From Halobaculum roseum (GTDB lineage Archaea > Halobacteriota > Halobacteria > Halobacteriales > Haloferacaceae): a DNA stretch of 64,000 nt. Position 1 is the stretch's first letter; every line of letters starts with the position of its first letter. The notes under the pieces are model-generated. The model searched no databases. It was not told where the DNA came from and worked only from the letters and a program-made list of their open reading frames with translations. Below are positions 9,460 to 18,101 of this stretch, in pieces. The DNA lies in assembly GCF_019880245.1 (NCBI RefSeq), contig NZ_CP082286.1, positions 762,521 through 826,520 on the forward strand. The letters are read 5' to 3'. A program made the translations under genes and the position numbers.

Positions 9460-10257
9460 ATGAGCGACGACACAGCCGCCGCCTTCGATCCCGCCACCGC
9501 CTTCGACCTCTCGGACCGCGTCGCCGTCGTCACCGGCGGCACCCGCGGCATCGGCCGGGCGATCGCGCTCGGCCTGGCGAACGCCGGCGCCGACGTGGTG
9601 CCGACGAGCCGAACGGCGGAGAACGTGGAGGACGCCGTCTCGGCGGTCGAGTCCCGCGGCGTCGACTCGCTGGCGCACCCGATCGACGTGACCGACCCGG
9701 AGGCGGTGACGGACCTGATGGCGGCCGTCGAGGCCGACCTCGGCGGCCCGGACATCGTCGTCAACAACGCCGGCGTCAGCGTCGACGGCGCGCTCGGCCC
9801 GCCGGAGGCGACGACCGAGGACGACACCGAGTTCCTGCTCGACGTGAACCTCCGGGGCGTGTTCCGCTGTGCCCGCGCGGCCGCCGAATCCCTGCGCGCG
9901 AGCGACGGCGGCGTCATGGTCAACGTCGCCTCCGTCGCCGGGCTGGTCGGCCTCCCGCGCCAACACCCCTACGTCGCCTCGAAACACGGGCTCGTCGGGA
10001 TCACGAAGTCGATGGCGCTCGACTGGGCGCCCGAGGTCCGCGTCAACGCCGTCGCGCCCGGTTACGTCCTCACCGACATGACCGCGGGGATCGAGGGGGA
10101 CGAACAGCTGATGGCGTCCATCCGCGACCGAACCCCCCTCTCGCGGTTCGCGGAGGCCGCGGAGATAGCCGGGCCGGTCGTGTTCCTCGCGAGCGACGCC
10201 GCAAGCTACGTGACGGGCGCGTGCCTCGCGGTCGACGGCGGGTGGACGGCGCGGTGA
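9460..10257 (+). CDS. SDR-family oxidoreductase (3-oxoacyl-ACP reductase-like)
   Basis: 265 aa classical short-chain dehydrogenase. Motifs in order: cofactor-binding TGGTRGIG near residue 26, NNAG near residue 103, the catalytic Ser in NVASVAG, and the YxxxK dyad in YVASKHG, ending with the usual SYVTGACLAVDGGW. An NAD(P)(H)-dependent alcohol or ketone substrate is expected. Proximity to the fatty-acid transporter and CoA ligase would suit a 3-hydroxyacyl or hydroxy-acid dehydrogenase, but SDR specificity cannot be inferred from sequence alone. The start at 9460 gives a normal length for the family; the in-frame extension upstream is non-coding in character. Confidence 0.88.
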   Translation: MSDDTAAAFDPATAFDLSDRVAVVTGGTRGIGRAIALGLANAGADVVPTSRTAENVEDAVSAVESRGVDSLAHPIDVTDPEAVTDLMAAVEADLGGPDIVVNNAGVSVDGALGPPEATTEDDTEFLLDVNLRGVFRCARAAAESLRASDGGVMVNVASVAGLVGLPRQHPYVASKHGLVGITKSMALDWAPEVRVNAVAPGYVLTDMTAGIEGDEQLMASIRDRTPLSRFAEAAEIAGPVVFLASDAASYVTGACLAVDGGWTAR

Positions 10258-10356
10258 CGGGACCGAAGCATCCCCCAACACTCCCGTCGCCGCGCCGCAC
10301 CTGCCGCCGTCGGATCCTCCACAAACGGTAACACACGGGACCGCGTAGCCTCCGGT

Positions 10357-10944
10357 ATGTACGTCCGCGACGCCAAGAACCGGGACGAGGCGTGGCTGCT
10401 CGATCACATCGAGGAGATGGGGCTCGACGAGCGGTCGTTCCGGTCGCGCGATTACGTGATCGCGGTCGAGGAGGGGTCGAACACCCGCGCCGGGTTCGGC
10501 CGCCTGCGGGTCCACAAGACCGACGACGGCGACTTCGTCGAGTTGACCGGGATCGGCGTCCTCGAGTCCTGGCGCGGGCAGGGTATCGGCGCGCACGTCG
10601 TCGAGCGGCTGATCGAGAAGGCCGGCGACCAGGAGTTCGACGAGGTCTACTGCTTCACCCCGTCGGCGAGCTACCTCGAACAGTTCGGCTTCGAGACCCT
10701 CGAGGACGACGAGGTCCCCGACGCGCTCGCCGACCGGCTCGAACAGGTCCGCTCCGACGAGGGCGAGGACGCGGCGCCGCTGCGGCTCGACCGCGAGGAG
10801 TTCGTGCTGCCCGAGCGGTTCCGCGAGCGGTTCAAGGCCGCCTCCGCCGACGGGGCCGCCGCGGAGCCGGAGGTGACCGAGACCGCCGAGGACTTCGGCA
10901 TCGACCCCGACGAGGCGACCTACAAGTACGACACCGGAGGATAA
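10357..10944 (+). CDS. GNAT-family N-acetyltransferase
   Basis: 195 aa. The acetyl-CoA-binding core is visible: beta-4 strand DFVELTGIGVLESWRGQGIG, in which RGQGIG is the pyrophosphate-binding loop, followed by helix HVVERLIEKA and the beta-5 region FTPSASYLEQFGFE. The layout resembles the acetyltransferase domain of ArgA/YjdJ-like proteins. A ~60-residue acidic tail (after about residue 135) follows the catalytic core, ending DEATYKYDTGG, and is of unknown function. Acceptor substrate unknown. Confidence 0.82.
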   Translation: MYVRDAKNRDEAWLLDHIEEMGLDERSFRSRDYVIAVEEGSNTRAGFGRLRVHKTDDGDFVELTGIGVLESWRGQGIGAHVVERLIEKAGDQEFDEVYCFTPSASYLEQFGFETLEDDEVPDALADRLEQVRSDEGEDAAPLRLDREEFVLPERFRERFKAASADGAAAEPEVTETAEDFGIDPDEATYKYDTGG

Positions 10945-10982
10945 CGGCGGGCCTCAACGGGGATCGGACCCGCTCCCGGCGA

Positions 10983-11246
10983 TCAGGTCCGGCCTTCGAG
11001 GAAGTCCGTCGAGAACACGAGGTACGCGAGCACCGAACAGAACAGGATCGGCGGGAGGATCGCGAAGCCCCACAGCGGGTCGATCCCCCAGATCAACAGG
11101 AGCACCACGTCCCCCAGGCCGATCGCGAGGAACGGCAGCACCGCGAGGACCGCCCAGAACCGCCCGCGGCCGTCGTCCTCGTCGGCGTCGGGCTCGTCGG
11201 GGCCGAACTCGCTCGACTCGCCGCCGTCGCGGGCGCTCGTCGCCAT
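10983..11246 (-). CDS. Small two-segment membrane protein, unknown function
   Basis: 87 aa from the ATG at 11246 (MATSARDGGESSEFG). Acidic hydrophilic N-terminus of ~35 residues, then two hydrophobic helices separated by GIDPLWG. I recognise no family. It is convergent with the GNAT gene and lies upstream of another small membrane protein in the same direction. An earlier ATG at 11270 is possible but less likely. Confidence 0.65.
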   Translation of the reverse strand: MATSARDGGESSEFGPDEPDADEDDGRGRFWAVLAVLPFLAIGLGDVVLLLIWGIDPLWGFAILPPILFCSVLAYLVFSTDFLEGRT

Positions 11247-11296
11247 ACTCGGAGTGGGTGCCGCGATCACAAAAGGTCCGCGTTCGGCCGCTCGGC

Positions 11297-11668
11297 CTAC
11301 CGCACCGCGTCGTCGTCGAACCGCGAGGCGACCGTCACGAGGCCGAACAGCGCGGCGAGCACGACGACCGACAGCGCCGCGCCGTACACCGCGACGGCCG
11401 CCGGGGTTCCCGGGACGGTGACCACGCCGAACATCGCGACCGAACCGACGGCGTTGTTCGCGGCGACGACGTAGCCCGCGGCGGCCGCGAACAGCGTCAC
11501 GGCCGCGGCCGCCCCGAGCAGGTACGGCCGCCCCGACGCCTCGACGGCGCTCGGTTCCCCCTCGATCAGGCTCTCCCGGTCTCTGGATCGGTCGTCGCCG
11601 ACTCGGTCGTCGCCGGCTCGGTCGTCGCCGCCGTCCTCGACCCCGTCGGTGGCCGCTCGGTCGCTCAC
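11297..11668 (-). CDS. Small two-segment membrane protein, unknown function (DUF-like)
   Basis: 123 aa. Residues 1-45 are strongly charged with a short DNA-level tandem repeat (cgtcgccg-type units at 11590-11625) giving repeated DDRxGDDR; the rest has two or three hydrophobic segments (PYLLGAAAAVTLFAAAAGYV; GVVTVPGTPAAVAVYGAALS and onward). No family recognised. It may be co-transcribed with the small membrane protein downstream, 50 nt away. Confidence 0.65.
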   Translation of the reverse strand: MSDRAATDGVEDGGDDRAGDDRVGDDRSRDRESLIEGEPSAVEASGRPYLLGAAAAVTLFAAAAGYVVAANNAVGSVAMFGVVTVPGTPAAVAVYGAALSVVVLAALFGLVTVASRFDDDAVR

Positions 11669-11728
11669 GGCCGCGCTTGGGTCGCCGGCGTCAAGGCGCT
11701 GTCGGGTGCGACGCGCGACGACACACGG

Positions 11729-11735
11729 TTAAGTA
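11729..11735 (+). promoter_or_regulatory. TATA-like box for cdd
   Basis: TTAAGTA centred 26 nt before the ATG at 11758; this fits a leaderless transcript and supports that start over the in-frame ATG at 11677. Confidence 0.55.
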
Positions 11736-11757
11736 CGCGGGGTCGCTGGACTCGGGT

Positions 11758-12198
11758 ATGACGGACGATTCCGGCGACCCCGCCGACGATCCGCTGGTCG
11801 CGGCCGCCCGCGACGCCTTCGCCGACGCGTACGTTCCCTACTCCGAGTACCCGGTCGGCGCGGCGCTTCGAACCGCGGACGGCACGGTGTACGTGGGCTG
11901 CAACATCGAGAACGCCAACTACTCCAACTCCCTGCACGCCGAGGAGGTCGCCATCGCGGAGGCGGTGAAGGGGGGCCACACCGAGTTCGACCGCCTCGCG
12001 GTCGCCTCCGACGCCGCCGACGGCGTCACCCCCTGCGGGATGTGCCGCCAGACGCTCGCGGAGTTCTGCGACGCCGACATGGAGGTCGTCTGCGACGAGG
12101 GCGACGGCGTCACGACGTACACGCTCGGGGAACTGCTGCCGGACACGATCAGCCTCGAAACGCTCACCGACGCCGCGGAACGCCGCCGGCAACGGTAG
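11758..12198 (+). CDS. cdd: Cytidine deaminase
   Basis: 146 aa, homotetrameric-type deaminase that converts cytidine/deoxycytidine to uridine/deoxyuridine in pyrimidine salvage. The zinc site is complete: His and catalytic Glu in LHAEEVAIAEA (near residues 61-65), and the two cysteines in PCGMCRQ. Substrate-loop features YSEYPVGAAL and GCNIENANYSNSLHAE are present. Starts just downstream of a well-placed TATA-like box. No pyrimidine-salvage neighbours are seen; superoxide dismutase converges on it. Confidence 0.94.
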   Translation: MTDDSGDPADDPLVAAARDAFADAYVPYSEYPVGAALRTADGTVYVGCNIENANYSNSLHAEEVAIAEAVKGGHTEFDRLAVASDAADGVTPCGMCRQTLAEFCDADMEVVCDEGDGVTTYTLGELLPDTISLETLTDAAERRRQR

Positions 12199-12402
12199 CT
12201 CTCGGCCGCGAAGTCGACGACTCGAACGGGTCACGAGCACTGGCGAACGACGGAACCGCGGAGACGAGGAGAGATGAGGCCGGACGGCGGCCGCGACGAC
12301 GGGCCGTGCCCACGGTCGCGTCGTCTCGTGGCCGGATTCGGGTCGTCCCGTCGGGGGTGGGAGTCGTCGCGATCCGACGGCGCCGTGCCGCTCGAACGCG
12401 AC

Positions 12403-13002
12403 TTACTCGAAGAGCTGGACGGCCTGTTCGTAGCGGGTCGAGGGTTCGTCCCAGTCGACGACCTCGAAGAACGCGCTGATGAAGTCGCCGCGGGCGGGAC
12501 CGTAGTCGTAGTAGTAGGAGTGCTCCCACACGTCCAGCGCGAGGATCGGGTGGCCGCCCCAGATCGCGCCCTGGTCGTGCTTGTCCACGACCACGTTGCG
12601 CAGCTGGTTCGAGAACGTGTCGTACACGAGCAGGGCCCAGCCGCTGGCGTTGCCGGCGGCGGCCTCGAACTCGCCCTTCCACGCCTCGTAGGAGCCGAAG
12701 TCCTCCTCGATCCGGTCGGCGAGCGCGCCCGACGGCTCGTCGCCGCCCTCGGGGCTCATGTTCTGCCAGAACAGGTCGTGCAGAATGTGGCCCGAGGAGT
12801 TGTGCGTCACGTTCCGGATCGCGCCCGGCGACGAGCCGAACTCGCCAGCCTCGCGGTTCTCCTCGAGCGTCTCCTCGGCCGAGTTCCAGCCGTTGACGTA
12901 GCCCTGGTGATGGGTGTCGTGATGCCACGTCAGTACCTGCTCGGAAATGTGGGGTTCCAGCGCGTCGTAGTCGTACGGCAACGGATCGAGTTCGTAGCTC
13001 AT
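12403..13002 (-). CDS. sod: Superoxide dismutase (Fe/Mn family)
   Basis: 199 aa, normal length for haloarchaeal Mn-type SOD, which disproportionates superoxide to peroxide and oxygen. Metal ligands are visible: His near residue 27 in LTWHHDTHHQGYVNG, His in NSSGHILHDLFWQN, and Asp/His in LALDVWEHSYYYDYG. A run TTTTG on the coding strand about 28 nt before the ATG is a possible promoter element. Monocistronic between cdd (convergent) and pirin. Confidence 0.95.
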   Translation of the reverse strand: MSYELDPLPYDYDALEPHISEQVLTWHHDTHHQGYVNGWNSAEETLEENREAGEFGSSPGAIRNVTHNSSGHILHDLFWQNMSPEGGDEPSGALADRIEEDFGSYEAWKGEFEAAAGNASGWALLVYDTFSNQLRNVVVDKHDQGAIWGGHPILALDVWEHSYYYDYGPARGDFISAFFEVVDWDEPSTRYEQAVQLFE

Positions 13003-13087
13003 GTGCGTTCCACCGTACGGCCCTCCGTCAAAAGAGCGTTCCCTGAATCCGCTTTACGTAGCTATCCCGACATGAGTTCGCGGGCGC

Positions 13088-13864
13088 TTACAGCACGTAG
13101 GGACCGCGCTGGCGGATCGACTCGCCGTGCGGTTCGCCGGCGACGCAGACGACGCGGAACGCCGCGTCGTCGCCGGCAGGGGAGGAGTCCGGATCGTCGG
13201 GGAGGAACTCCACGGCTCGGCCGCCCTCGACCGGAAGCACGTCGCCGACGCCGAACGGGTCGCCGTCGGCGGTTCCGTCGCCCGCGACCCCGAAGGCGAA
13301 GCCCGTCCAGCCGTCGGGGACCGTCCAGGTCCACGCGTCGTCGACGCGGGCGTCGAGGTACTCCATCGGCGTGTGGAGTTCGATCGGGGAGCCCTCGCCG
13401 ACGACGGTGGTCACGGTCGCGCCGTCAGCCTCCGCTGTCGGGAGGTCCGCGGCGTCGGCGTCGACGTAGTCCGCATCGATCTCCTTCCTGTCGCTGGGGA
13501 GATTCACCCACAGTTGGAGCCCGGTGCAGGCGCTCCCGTCGGCCGGAAACTCGGAGTGACGGATGCCGCCGCCGGCCGTGATCCGCATGGCGTCGCCCTC
13601 GCGGGCGGTGTGTGACACGCCCAGGGAGTCCTCGTGTTCCATCCCGCCCTCGAGCATGTACGAGACGATCTCGAACCCGCGGTGCGGGTGCATCGGGAAC
13701 CCCGCGTCGGGGTCGATGGAGAACCGCTCGAACAGGACGAACGGGTCGCGGTGGGTCGGGTGCGCATCCGTGGGGAACGCGCGCGTCGCGTTCACGCCGG
13801 TGCCGTGGCGGACCCGCCCGCCGGGGATCGGCCCGGCCCGGTCGGCTCGCTCGGGATCGGTCAT
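13088..13864 (-). CDS. Pirin-family bicupin protein
   Basis: 258 aa from the ATG at 13864; a longer frame upstream reads through non-coding-like sequence. The N-terminal cupin holds the metal-binding motif PMHPHRGFEIVSYMLEGGMEHEDS and GEGDAMRITAGGGIRHSE; the C-terminal cupin is shorter. Pirins bind Fe and include quercetinases and redox-responsive cofactors; the role here is undetermined. It sits beside sod, which would fit an oxidative-stress role, but that is only context. Confidence 0.88.
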   Translation of the reverse strand: MTDPERADRAGPIPGGRVRHGTGVNATRAFPTDAHPTHRDPFVLFERFSIDPDAGFPMHPHRGFEIVSYMLEGGMEHEDSLGVSHTAREGDAMRITAGGGIRHSEFPADGSACTGLQLWVNLPSDRKEIDADYVDADAADLPTAEADGATVTTVVGEGSPIELHTPMEYLDARVDDAWTWTVPDGWTGFAFGVAGDGTADGDPFGVGDVLPVEGGRAVEFLPDDPDSSPAGDDAAFRVVCVAGEPHGESIRQRGPYVL

Positions 13865-14074
13865 CGACTGGTCGCCTCCATGTCGAGGTCGAGTCGACCG
13901 AGGGGGATAACGCCCGCGTCGCCGGAAGGTCGCCGCCCGTCGACGATCGAACGTCGGACGCGTCGGGATTCCCTCAACCTGCCGATATCGGGGGGTTACC
14001 TGGGACGTACGTGGACTACGCGCGTCCGAGAGCGAGACCGTTATCACCGGTGACGCGTAGCTCAGCCCACGAGA

Positions 14075-14695
14075 ATGAGTCGCGACGACCCGATCGCCGC
14101 CGCGATCCTGTCCGAGTCGGCGTACGAACGGACGCGATACCGGGAGTTCGGGTGGTTCAATCAGTCGCTCACGCGGAAACTCACGGTCCAGAGCTACCTC
14201 CTGCACCTGCTCGCAGCGGTGCTCCCGGTGCTGGCGATGCTGCCCGGGGAGATCCGTACGGCGTATCTCGGGGAACCGCTTCCAGACGCCGCGCCGGCGG
14301 TCGGCGTCGCCGCCCTCGCGGCCGCCGTCGTCGTCGCCGTCGGCGGCGTCGGGCTGATCGCCGTGGCGCTGTTCCTGCTCGCCCGCGGCGACAGCCTCGA
14401 CGACGAGACCGCGCGGGCCGTGCGCTCCGTCGAGCGCGTCTGTTCGATGACCGGCCTGGTGACCGGCGGGGTCGCGACCCTCGCGGTGTACTCGCTCGCG
14501 CTCATGGGGTTCGGGGGGATCGAGGCGGTGCGGGCGTGGACCGCCGCCGGCGGCGGCAACCCGTACGCGCCGAGCGGGGTCCACCTCCCGCTCGCGACCG
14601 TCGCGGTCGCGGTGTTGGGACTCGGCGTCGGGCTGCGCGTCGCGGCGGCGTACCTCCGGTCGCGCGGCGTCGGCGACCCCGCGCGGGCGTCATAA
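14075..14695 (+). CDS. Four-segment membrane protein of unknown function
   Basis: 206 aa. A hydrophilic N-terminus (MSRDDPIAAAILSESAYERT) leads to four predicted membrane helices, roughly at residues 45-65, 78-108, 128-150 and 170-195. No catalytic motif or family recognised. A TATA-like GTTATCA about 33 nt before the ATG is plausible. Convergent with the sugar ABC operon, ending 19 nt from its last gene. Confidence 0.7.
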   Translation: MSRDDPIAAAILSESAYERTRYREFGWFNQSLTRKLTVQSYLLHLLAAVLPVLAMLPGEIRTAYLGEPLPDAAPAVGVAALAAAVVVAVGGVGLIAVALFLLARGDSLDDETARAVRSVERVCSMTGLVTGGVATLAVYSLALMGFGGIEAVRAWTAAGGGNPYAPSGVHLPLATVAVAVLGLGVGLRVAAAYLRSRGVGDPARAS

Positions 14696-14714
14696 AAGGG
14701 GCGACGGCCGGCCG

Positions 14715-15860
14715 TCAGATCCGCGGTTCGGCGTCGGCGGCGTCCTCCAGCGAGCGGTTGTGCAGCGCGTCGCCGTTCGTCGTGTCGAACAGGTGGACCG
14801 CGTCCGACGGGAACCGCGCGACGACCGACTCGCCGGCCTCGATGCGGCGCATGCCGCCGACGGTCGCGACGAACGTGTCGCTCATGTCACCGTCGAAGCC
14901 GAGGTAGACGGCGTTCTCGTTGCCCATCGGCTCGACGACGTCGACCACCGTGTCGAACTCGTCGTCGCCCGCGGACCCCGCGGCCGCGACCTCGACGTCC
15001 TCCGGGCGGATGCCGAGGGTCACGCCGTCGGCACCCTCGACGGCCTCGCGCATGTCGGCCGTCAGCGGGTACTCGAAGGCGTCGGCGACCAGCCGGTCGC
15101 CCTCGACGGTCGCATCGAAGAAGTTCATCGACGGCTCGCCGATGAACCCGGCGACGAAGCGGTTCGCCGGGCGGTGGTAACACTCCAGGGGCGTGCCGGC
15201 CTGCTGGAGCTCGCCGCCGTCGAGGATCGCGATCCGGTCGCCCATCGTCATCGCCTCGGTCTGATCGTGGGTGACGTAGACGGTCGTGGTATCCAGGTCC
15301 TCCTGGATGCGCTGCAGCTCCGTGCGCATCTGCGAGCGGAGCTTGGCGTCGAGGTTCGACAGCGGCTCGTCCATCAGGAACACCTCGGGCTCGCGGACGA
15401 TCGCCCGTCCGAGCGCCACGCGCTGCTGTTGGCCGCCGGACAGCTCCGACGGCTTCCGGTCGAGCAGCTCCGGGATGTCGAGCAGGTCCGCGGCGTTCTC
15501 GACGCGCTCGTCGATCTCCGCGTCGGCCATGTCGGTGGACTCCTCCAGCCCGAAGGCCATGTTCTCGCGGGTCGTCATGTGCGGGTACAGCGCGTACGAC
15601 TGGAACACCATCGCGATGTCCCGGTCCTGCGGCTTCTGGTCCACGATGGATCGCCCGCCGAGGCGGATGTCGCCGCTGGTGACCGTTTCCAGCCCGGCGA
15701 CCATCCGCAGCGTCGTCGACTTCCCGCAGCCCGACGGCCCGACGAGGACGAGGAACTCCCCGTCCTCGATGTCGACCGTCACGTCGTCGACGGCGACGAT
15801 GTCGGAGCCGTCGTCGTCTGTGAACACCTTCCGTACGTCGTCGAGTTCGAGTTCAGCCAT
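14715..15860 (-). CDS. Carbohydrate ABC transporter ATPase (MalK/UgpC-like)
   Basis: 381 aa. Walker A GPSGCGKST near residue 38, Q-loop VFQSYALYPHMTTREN, signature LSGGQQQRVALGRA, Walker B VFLMDEPLSNLDAKLR and H-loop YVTHDQTEAMTMGDR, followed by a ~130-residue C-terminal TOBE regulatory region (IRPEDVEVA). This is the CUT1 importer ATPase. Start at 15860 (MAELELDDVRKVF); the longer frame upstream lies in non-coding sequence. It is separated from the permease gene by 247 bp of apparently non-coding DNA that is rich in CGCTCG-type runs, so it may have its own promoter. Confidence 0.92.
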   Translation of the reverse strand: MAELELDDVRKVFTDDDGSDIVAVDDVTVDIEDGEFLVLVGPSGCGKSTTLRMVAGLETVTSGDIRLGGRSIVDQKPQDRDIAMVFQSYALYPHMTTRENMAFGLEESTDMADAEIDERVENAADLLDIPELLDRKPSELSGGQQQRVALGRAIVREPEVFLMDEPLSNLDAKLRSQMRTELQRIQEDLDTTTVYVTHDQTEAMTMGDRIAILDGGELQQAGTPLECYHRPANRFVAGFIGEPSMNFFDATVEGDRLVADAFEYPLTADMREAVEGADGVTLGIRPEDVEVAAAGSAGDDEFDTVVDVVEPMGNENAVYLGFDGDMSDTFVATVGGMRRIEAGESVVARFPSDAVHLFDTTNGDALHNRSLEDAADAEPRI

Positions 15861-16107
15861 TGTCAGAGTCCCCCGTGTGACCCGCGATCGCGGGTCGGTC
15901 GGTCGTGATCCGTCGATCCGACGGCGTCCACCGTCGGTGTTGCGGTCGCGGTGCGCTCCGGCGCCCCGGCCGGCCGGGTGCACGGTCGCGAGGTGACGCG
16001 CGGTGTCGCCGCGTTCGGTGCCGCGGTCTCACTGCGTTCGACCGCGCTCGCGGGTCGCTGTGCTCCCCGCTCGCTTCGAGGCACTCGCTCCGCTCGTGCC
16101 TCGCACC

Positions 16108-17079
16108 TCACGTCGCCACCCCCTCGGCGAACTCCTCGCCGAACATGATGTACACGATGAGCGTCGGCAGCGCGGCGATGAACGCCCCGGCCATCCGGAG
16201 CGCGAAGTCCTGCCCCTCCATCGACTCCCCGAGTCCGGCGAGGATGAGCACGACCGGGGCGGCCGGGCTCGACTCGGTGGACACGAGGATCAGCGCGAAC
16301 AGGAGGTCGTTCCAGATCTGCGTGAACTGATAGATGAGCACGACCGCGAACATCGGCGTCGAGATCGGGAAGACGATCCGGCGGTACACCCGACGGAACG
16401 TCGCGCCGTCGAGGCGCGCCGCCTCGATCATCTCCTCGCTCACGTTCCGGTAGTACGACCGGAACAACACCATGCAGATCGGGATGCCGTACGCGACGTG
16501 GGTGATCGTCAGCTCGACCAGCCCGACGTACGACTGCGGGACCCCGAGCAGCCACAGTGGCGTCAACAGCTCCGCCAGCGGCATCGCGCCCCAGAACTGC
16601 GAGAGGGGCACGAGCACCGCCTGATACGGGATGAAGATCCCGGCGACGAGCATCGCCAACACCGGCGCCTTGTAGCGGGCCCGCCAGTCGGCCTGCGTCA
16701 GGCCGTATGCGGCGAAGCTGCCGAGCAAGGCGGAGATGATCGTCGCTGGCACGGCGTACAGCGCGCTGTTGACCATGCCGCGGCCCAGCGCCGCCAGCGC
16801 GGTCTGCCACTTCTCCAGCGTGAAGAACCGCGGCGGCGGCGGCGCGAACGGCAGCGTCGAGCTGATCCCGCCGGGGTTCGTCTTGAACGCGGTGACGAGC
16901 CCGGATTCGATCGGCGTCAGGAAGAACACCGTCATGCCGACGATCGCGGCGTACAGCGCGACGCGGTAGCCGTCGACCCCCGCGAGGTCGTCGCGGATCC
17001 GGTCGGCGACGCCGTCGGTCCGGTCGGTCGCGTCCGTCGAGTCCGTCGAGTCCGGTTCGTCGAGATGTGCGTCGCTCAT
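16108..17079 (-). CDS. Carbohydrate ABC transporter permease (MalG-like)
   Basis: 323 aa with six hydrophobic segments. The coupling-loop motif appears in EMIEAARLDGATFRRVYRRI (EAA motif) followed by FPISTPMFAVVLIYQFTQIW, typical of MalG/UgpE. A charged N-terminus (about 35 residues, DSTDSTDATDRTDG repeats) precedes the first helix. Overlaps the MalF-like gene by 4 nt. Forms the channel with its MalF-like partner. Confidence 0.9.
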   Translation of the reverse strand: MSDAHLDEPDSTDSTDATDRTDGVADRIRDDLAGVDGYRVALYAAIVGMTVFFLTPIESGLVTAFKTNPGGISSTLPFAPPPPRFFTLEKWQTALAALGRGMVNSALYAVPATIISALLGSFAAYGLTQADWRARYKAPVLAMLVAGIFIPYQAVLVPLSQFWGAMPLAELLTPLWLLGVPQSYVGLVELTITHVAYGIPICMVLFRSYYRNVSEEMIEAARLDGATFRRVYRRIVFPISTPMFAVVLIYQFTQIWNDLLFALILVSTESSPAAPVVLILAGLGESMEGQDFALRMAGAFIAALPTLIVYIMFGEEFAEGVAT

Positions 17080-18092
17080 AGGTTCCCCTGTTTGTACTCG
17101 TAGTAGAGGTACGGGCCGATGATCGACAGCGCCATCAGGAACAGGATGATCGCGATCGCCGACGCGTACGCCCAGTTGTTCGTGCTGTACGCCTCACGGA
17201 CCATCTTGGTCGCGAGGATGTCCGCCCCGTTGGGCGGCCGGTAGCCGCTGACCAGCGAGTACAGGAAGTCGAACGCCTTCAGCGCGAACACCATCAGGAC
17301 GATGGCGGCGCTGATCGTCGACCCCTTCAGCTGCGGGATGATGACCCGCCAGTACATCTTCAGCGTCGACGCCCCGTCGACGCGGGCGGCCTCGTAGTGT
17401 TCGGTCGGGATCGCGCGCAGCCCCGCGAGGTACACGACCATCGTGTACCCCGAGAACTGCCACACGAGCGCGAACACCACCGCCCACAGGACGAGCGAGG
17501 AGTTCCCGATCCAGTTGATCGGGCCGATCCCGAACGCCCCGAGGGCGATGTTGACGACGCCGTTGTTGTAGTTGTACATCCACAGCCAGAACTGCGCCGT
17601 CACGACGAACGAGAGGCTCATCGGCAGCAGGTAGATGGTGCGGAACGTGTTCTCGAACCGGATGTTCCGGTCGATGAGGATCGCGAGCACCATCCCCACG
17701 CCGAGGGCGACGGCGGTGAAGGCCACGACCAACAGGAACGTGTTGACCGTCGCGTCGATGACCGCCGAGTCGTTGATCGCCCGGACGTACATCTCGAAGT
17801 CGAGATCGGAGTAGTCCGGGCCGACGAACCCCTCGTAGTCGGTCAGCGAGATGACGAAGTTCCACGCGATGGCGCCGTAGACGAACAGCCCGACGAGCAG
17901 GAACGGGGGCAGCCAGAACGGCGCGGACTCGGTGAAGTCCTCGCCGAACCGGTCGTTGAGCCGATCGACGACCCCGCCGCCCTCGCTTGCGGCCGTTCCC
18001 CCGTCGGTCACGACCGTGTCGTCACTCTCCCCGGTGGCGCCGAACACGGCGCGCCGGAGCCTGGATCGAGTCCTCGAAAGAAAGTCGCGCAT
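17076..18092 (-). CDS. Carbohydrate ABC transporter permease (MalF/UgpA-like)
   Basis: 338 aa with six to seven hydrophobic segments. The EAA coupling motif is HYEAARVDGASTLKMYWRVI near residues 225-245. A ~55-residue hydrophilic N-terminus precedes the first helix (FWLPPFLLVGLFVYGAIAWN). It begins 9 nt downstream of the binding-protein stop and overlaps the next permease, so the four subunits are clearly one importer. Confidence 0.9.
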   Translation of the reverse strand: MRDFLSRTRSRLRRAVFGATGESDDTVVTDGGTAASEGGGVVDRLNDRFGEDFTESAPFWLPPFLLVGLFVYGAIAWNFVISLTDYEGFVGPDYSDLDFEMYVRAINDSAVIDATVNTFLLVVAFTAVALGVGMVLAILIDRNIRFENTFRTIYLLPMSLSFVVTAQFWLWMYNYNNGVVNIALGAFGIGPINWIGNSSLVLWAVVFALVWQFSGYTMVVYLAGLRAIPTEHYEAARVDGASTLKMYWRVIIPQLKGSTISAAIVLMVFALKAFDFLYSLVSGYRPPNGADILATKMVREAYSTNNWAYASAIAIILFLMALSIIGPYLYYEYKQGNL

Positions 18093-18101
18093 GTGCTGCG
18101 C

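Noticed and set aside
15861..16107. Looked for an extra gene in the gap between the sugar permease and the ATPase
   Set aside because: Sequence is spacer-like with CGCTCG-rich runs; frames lack a start and family match.
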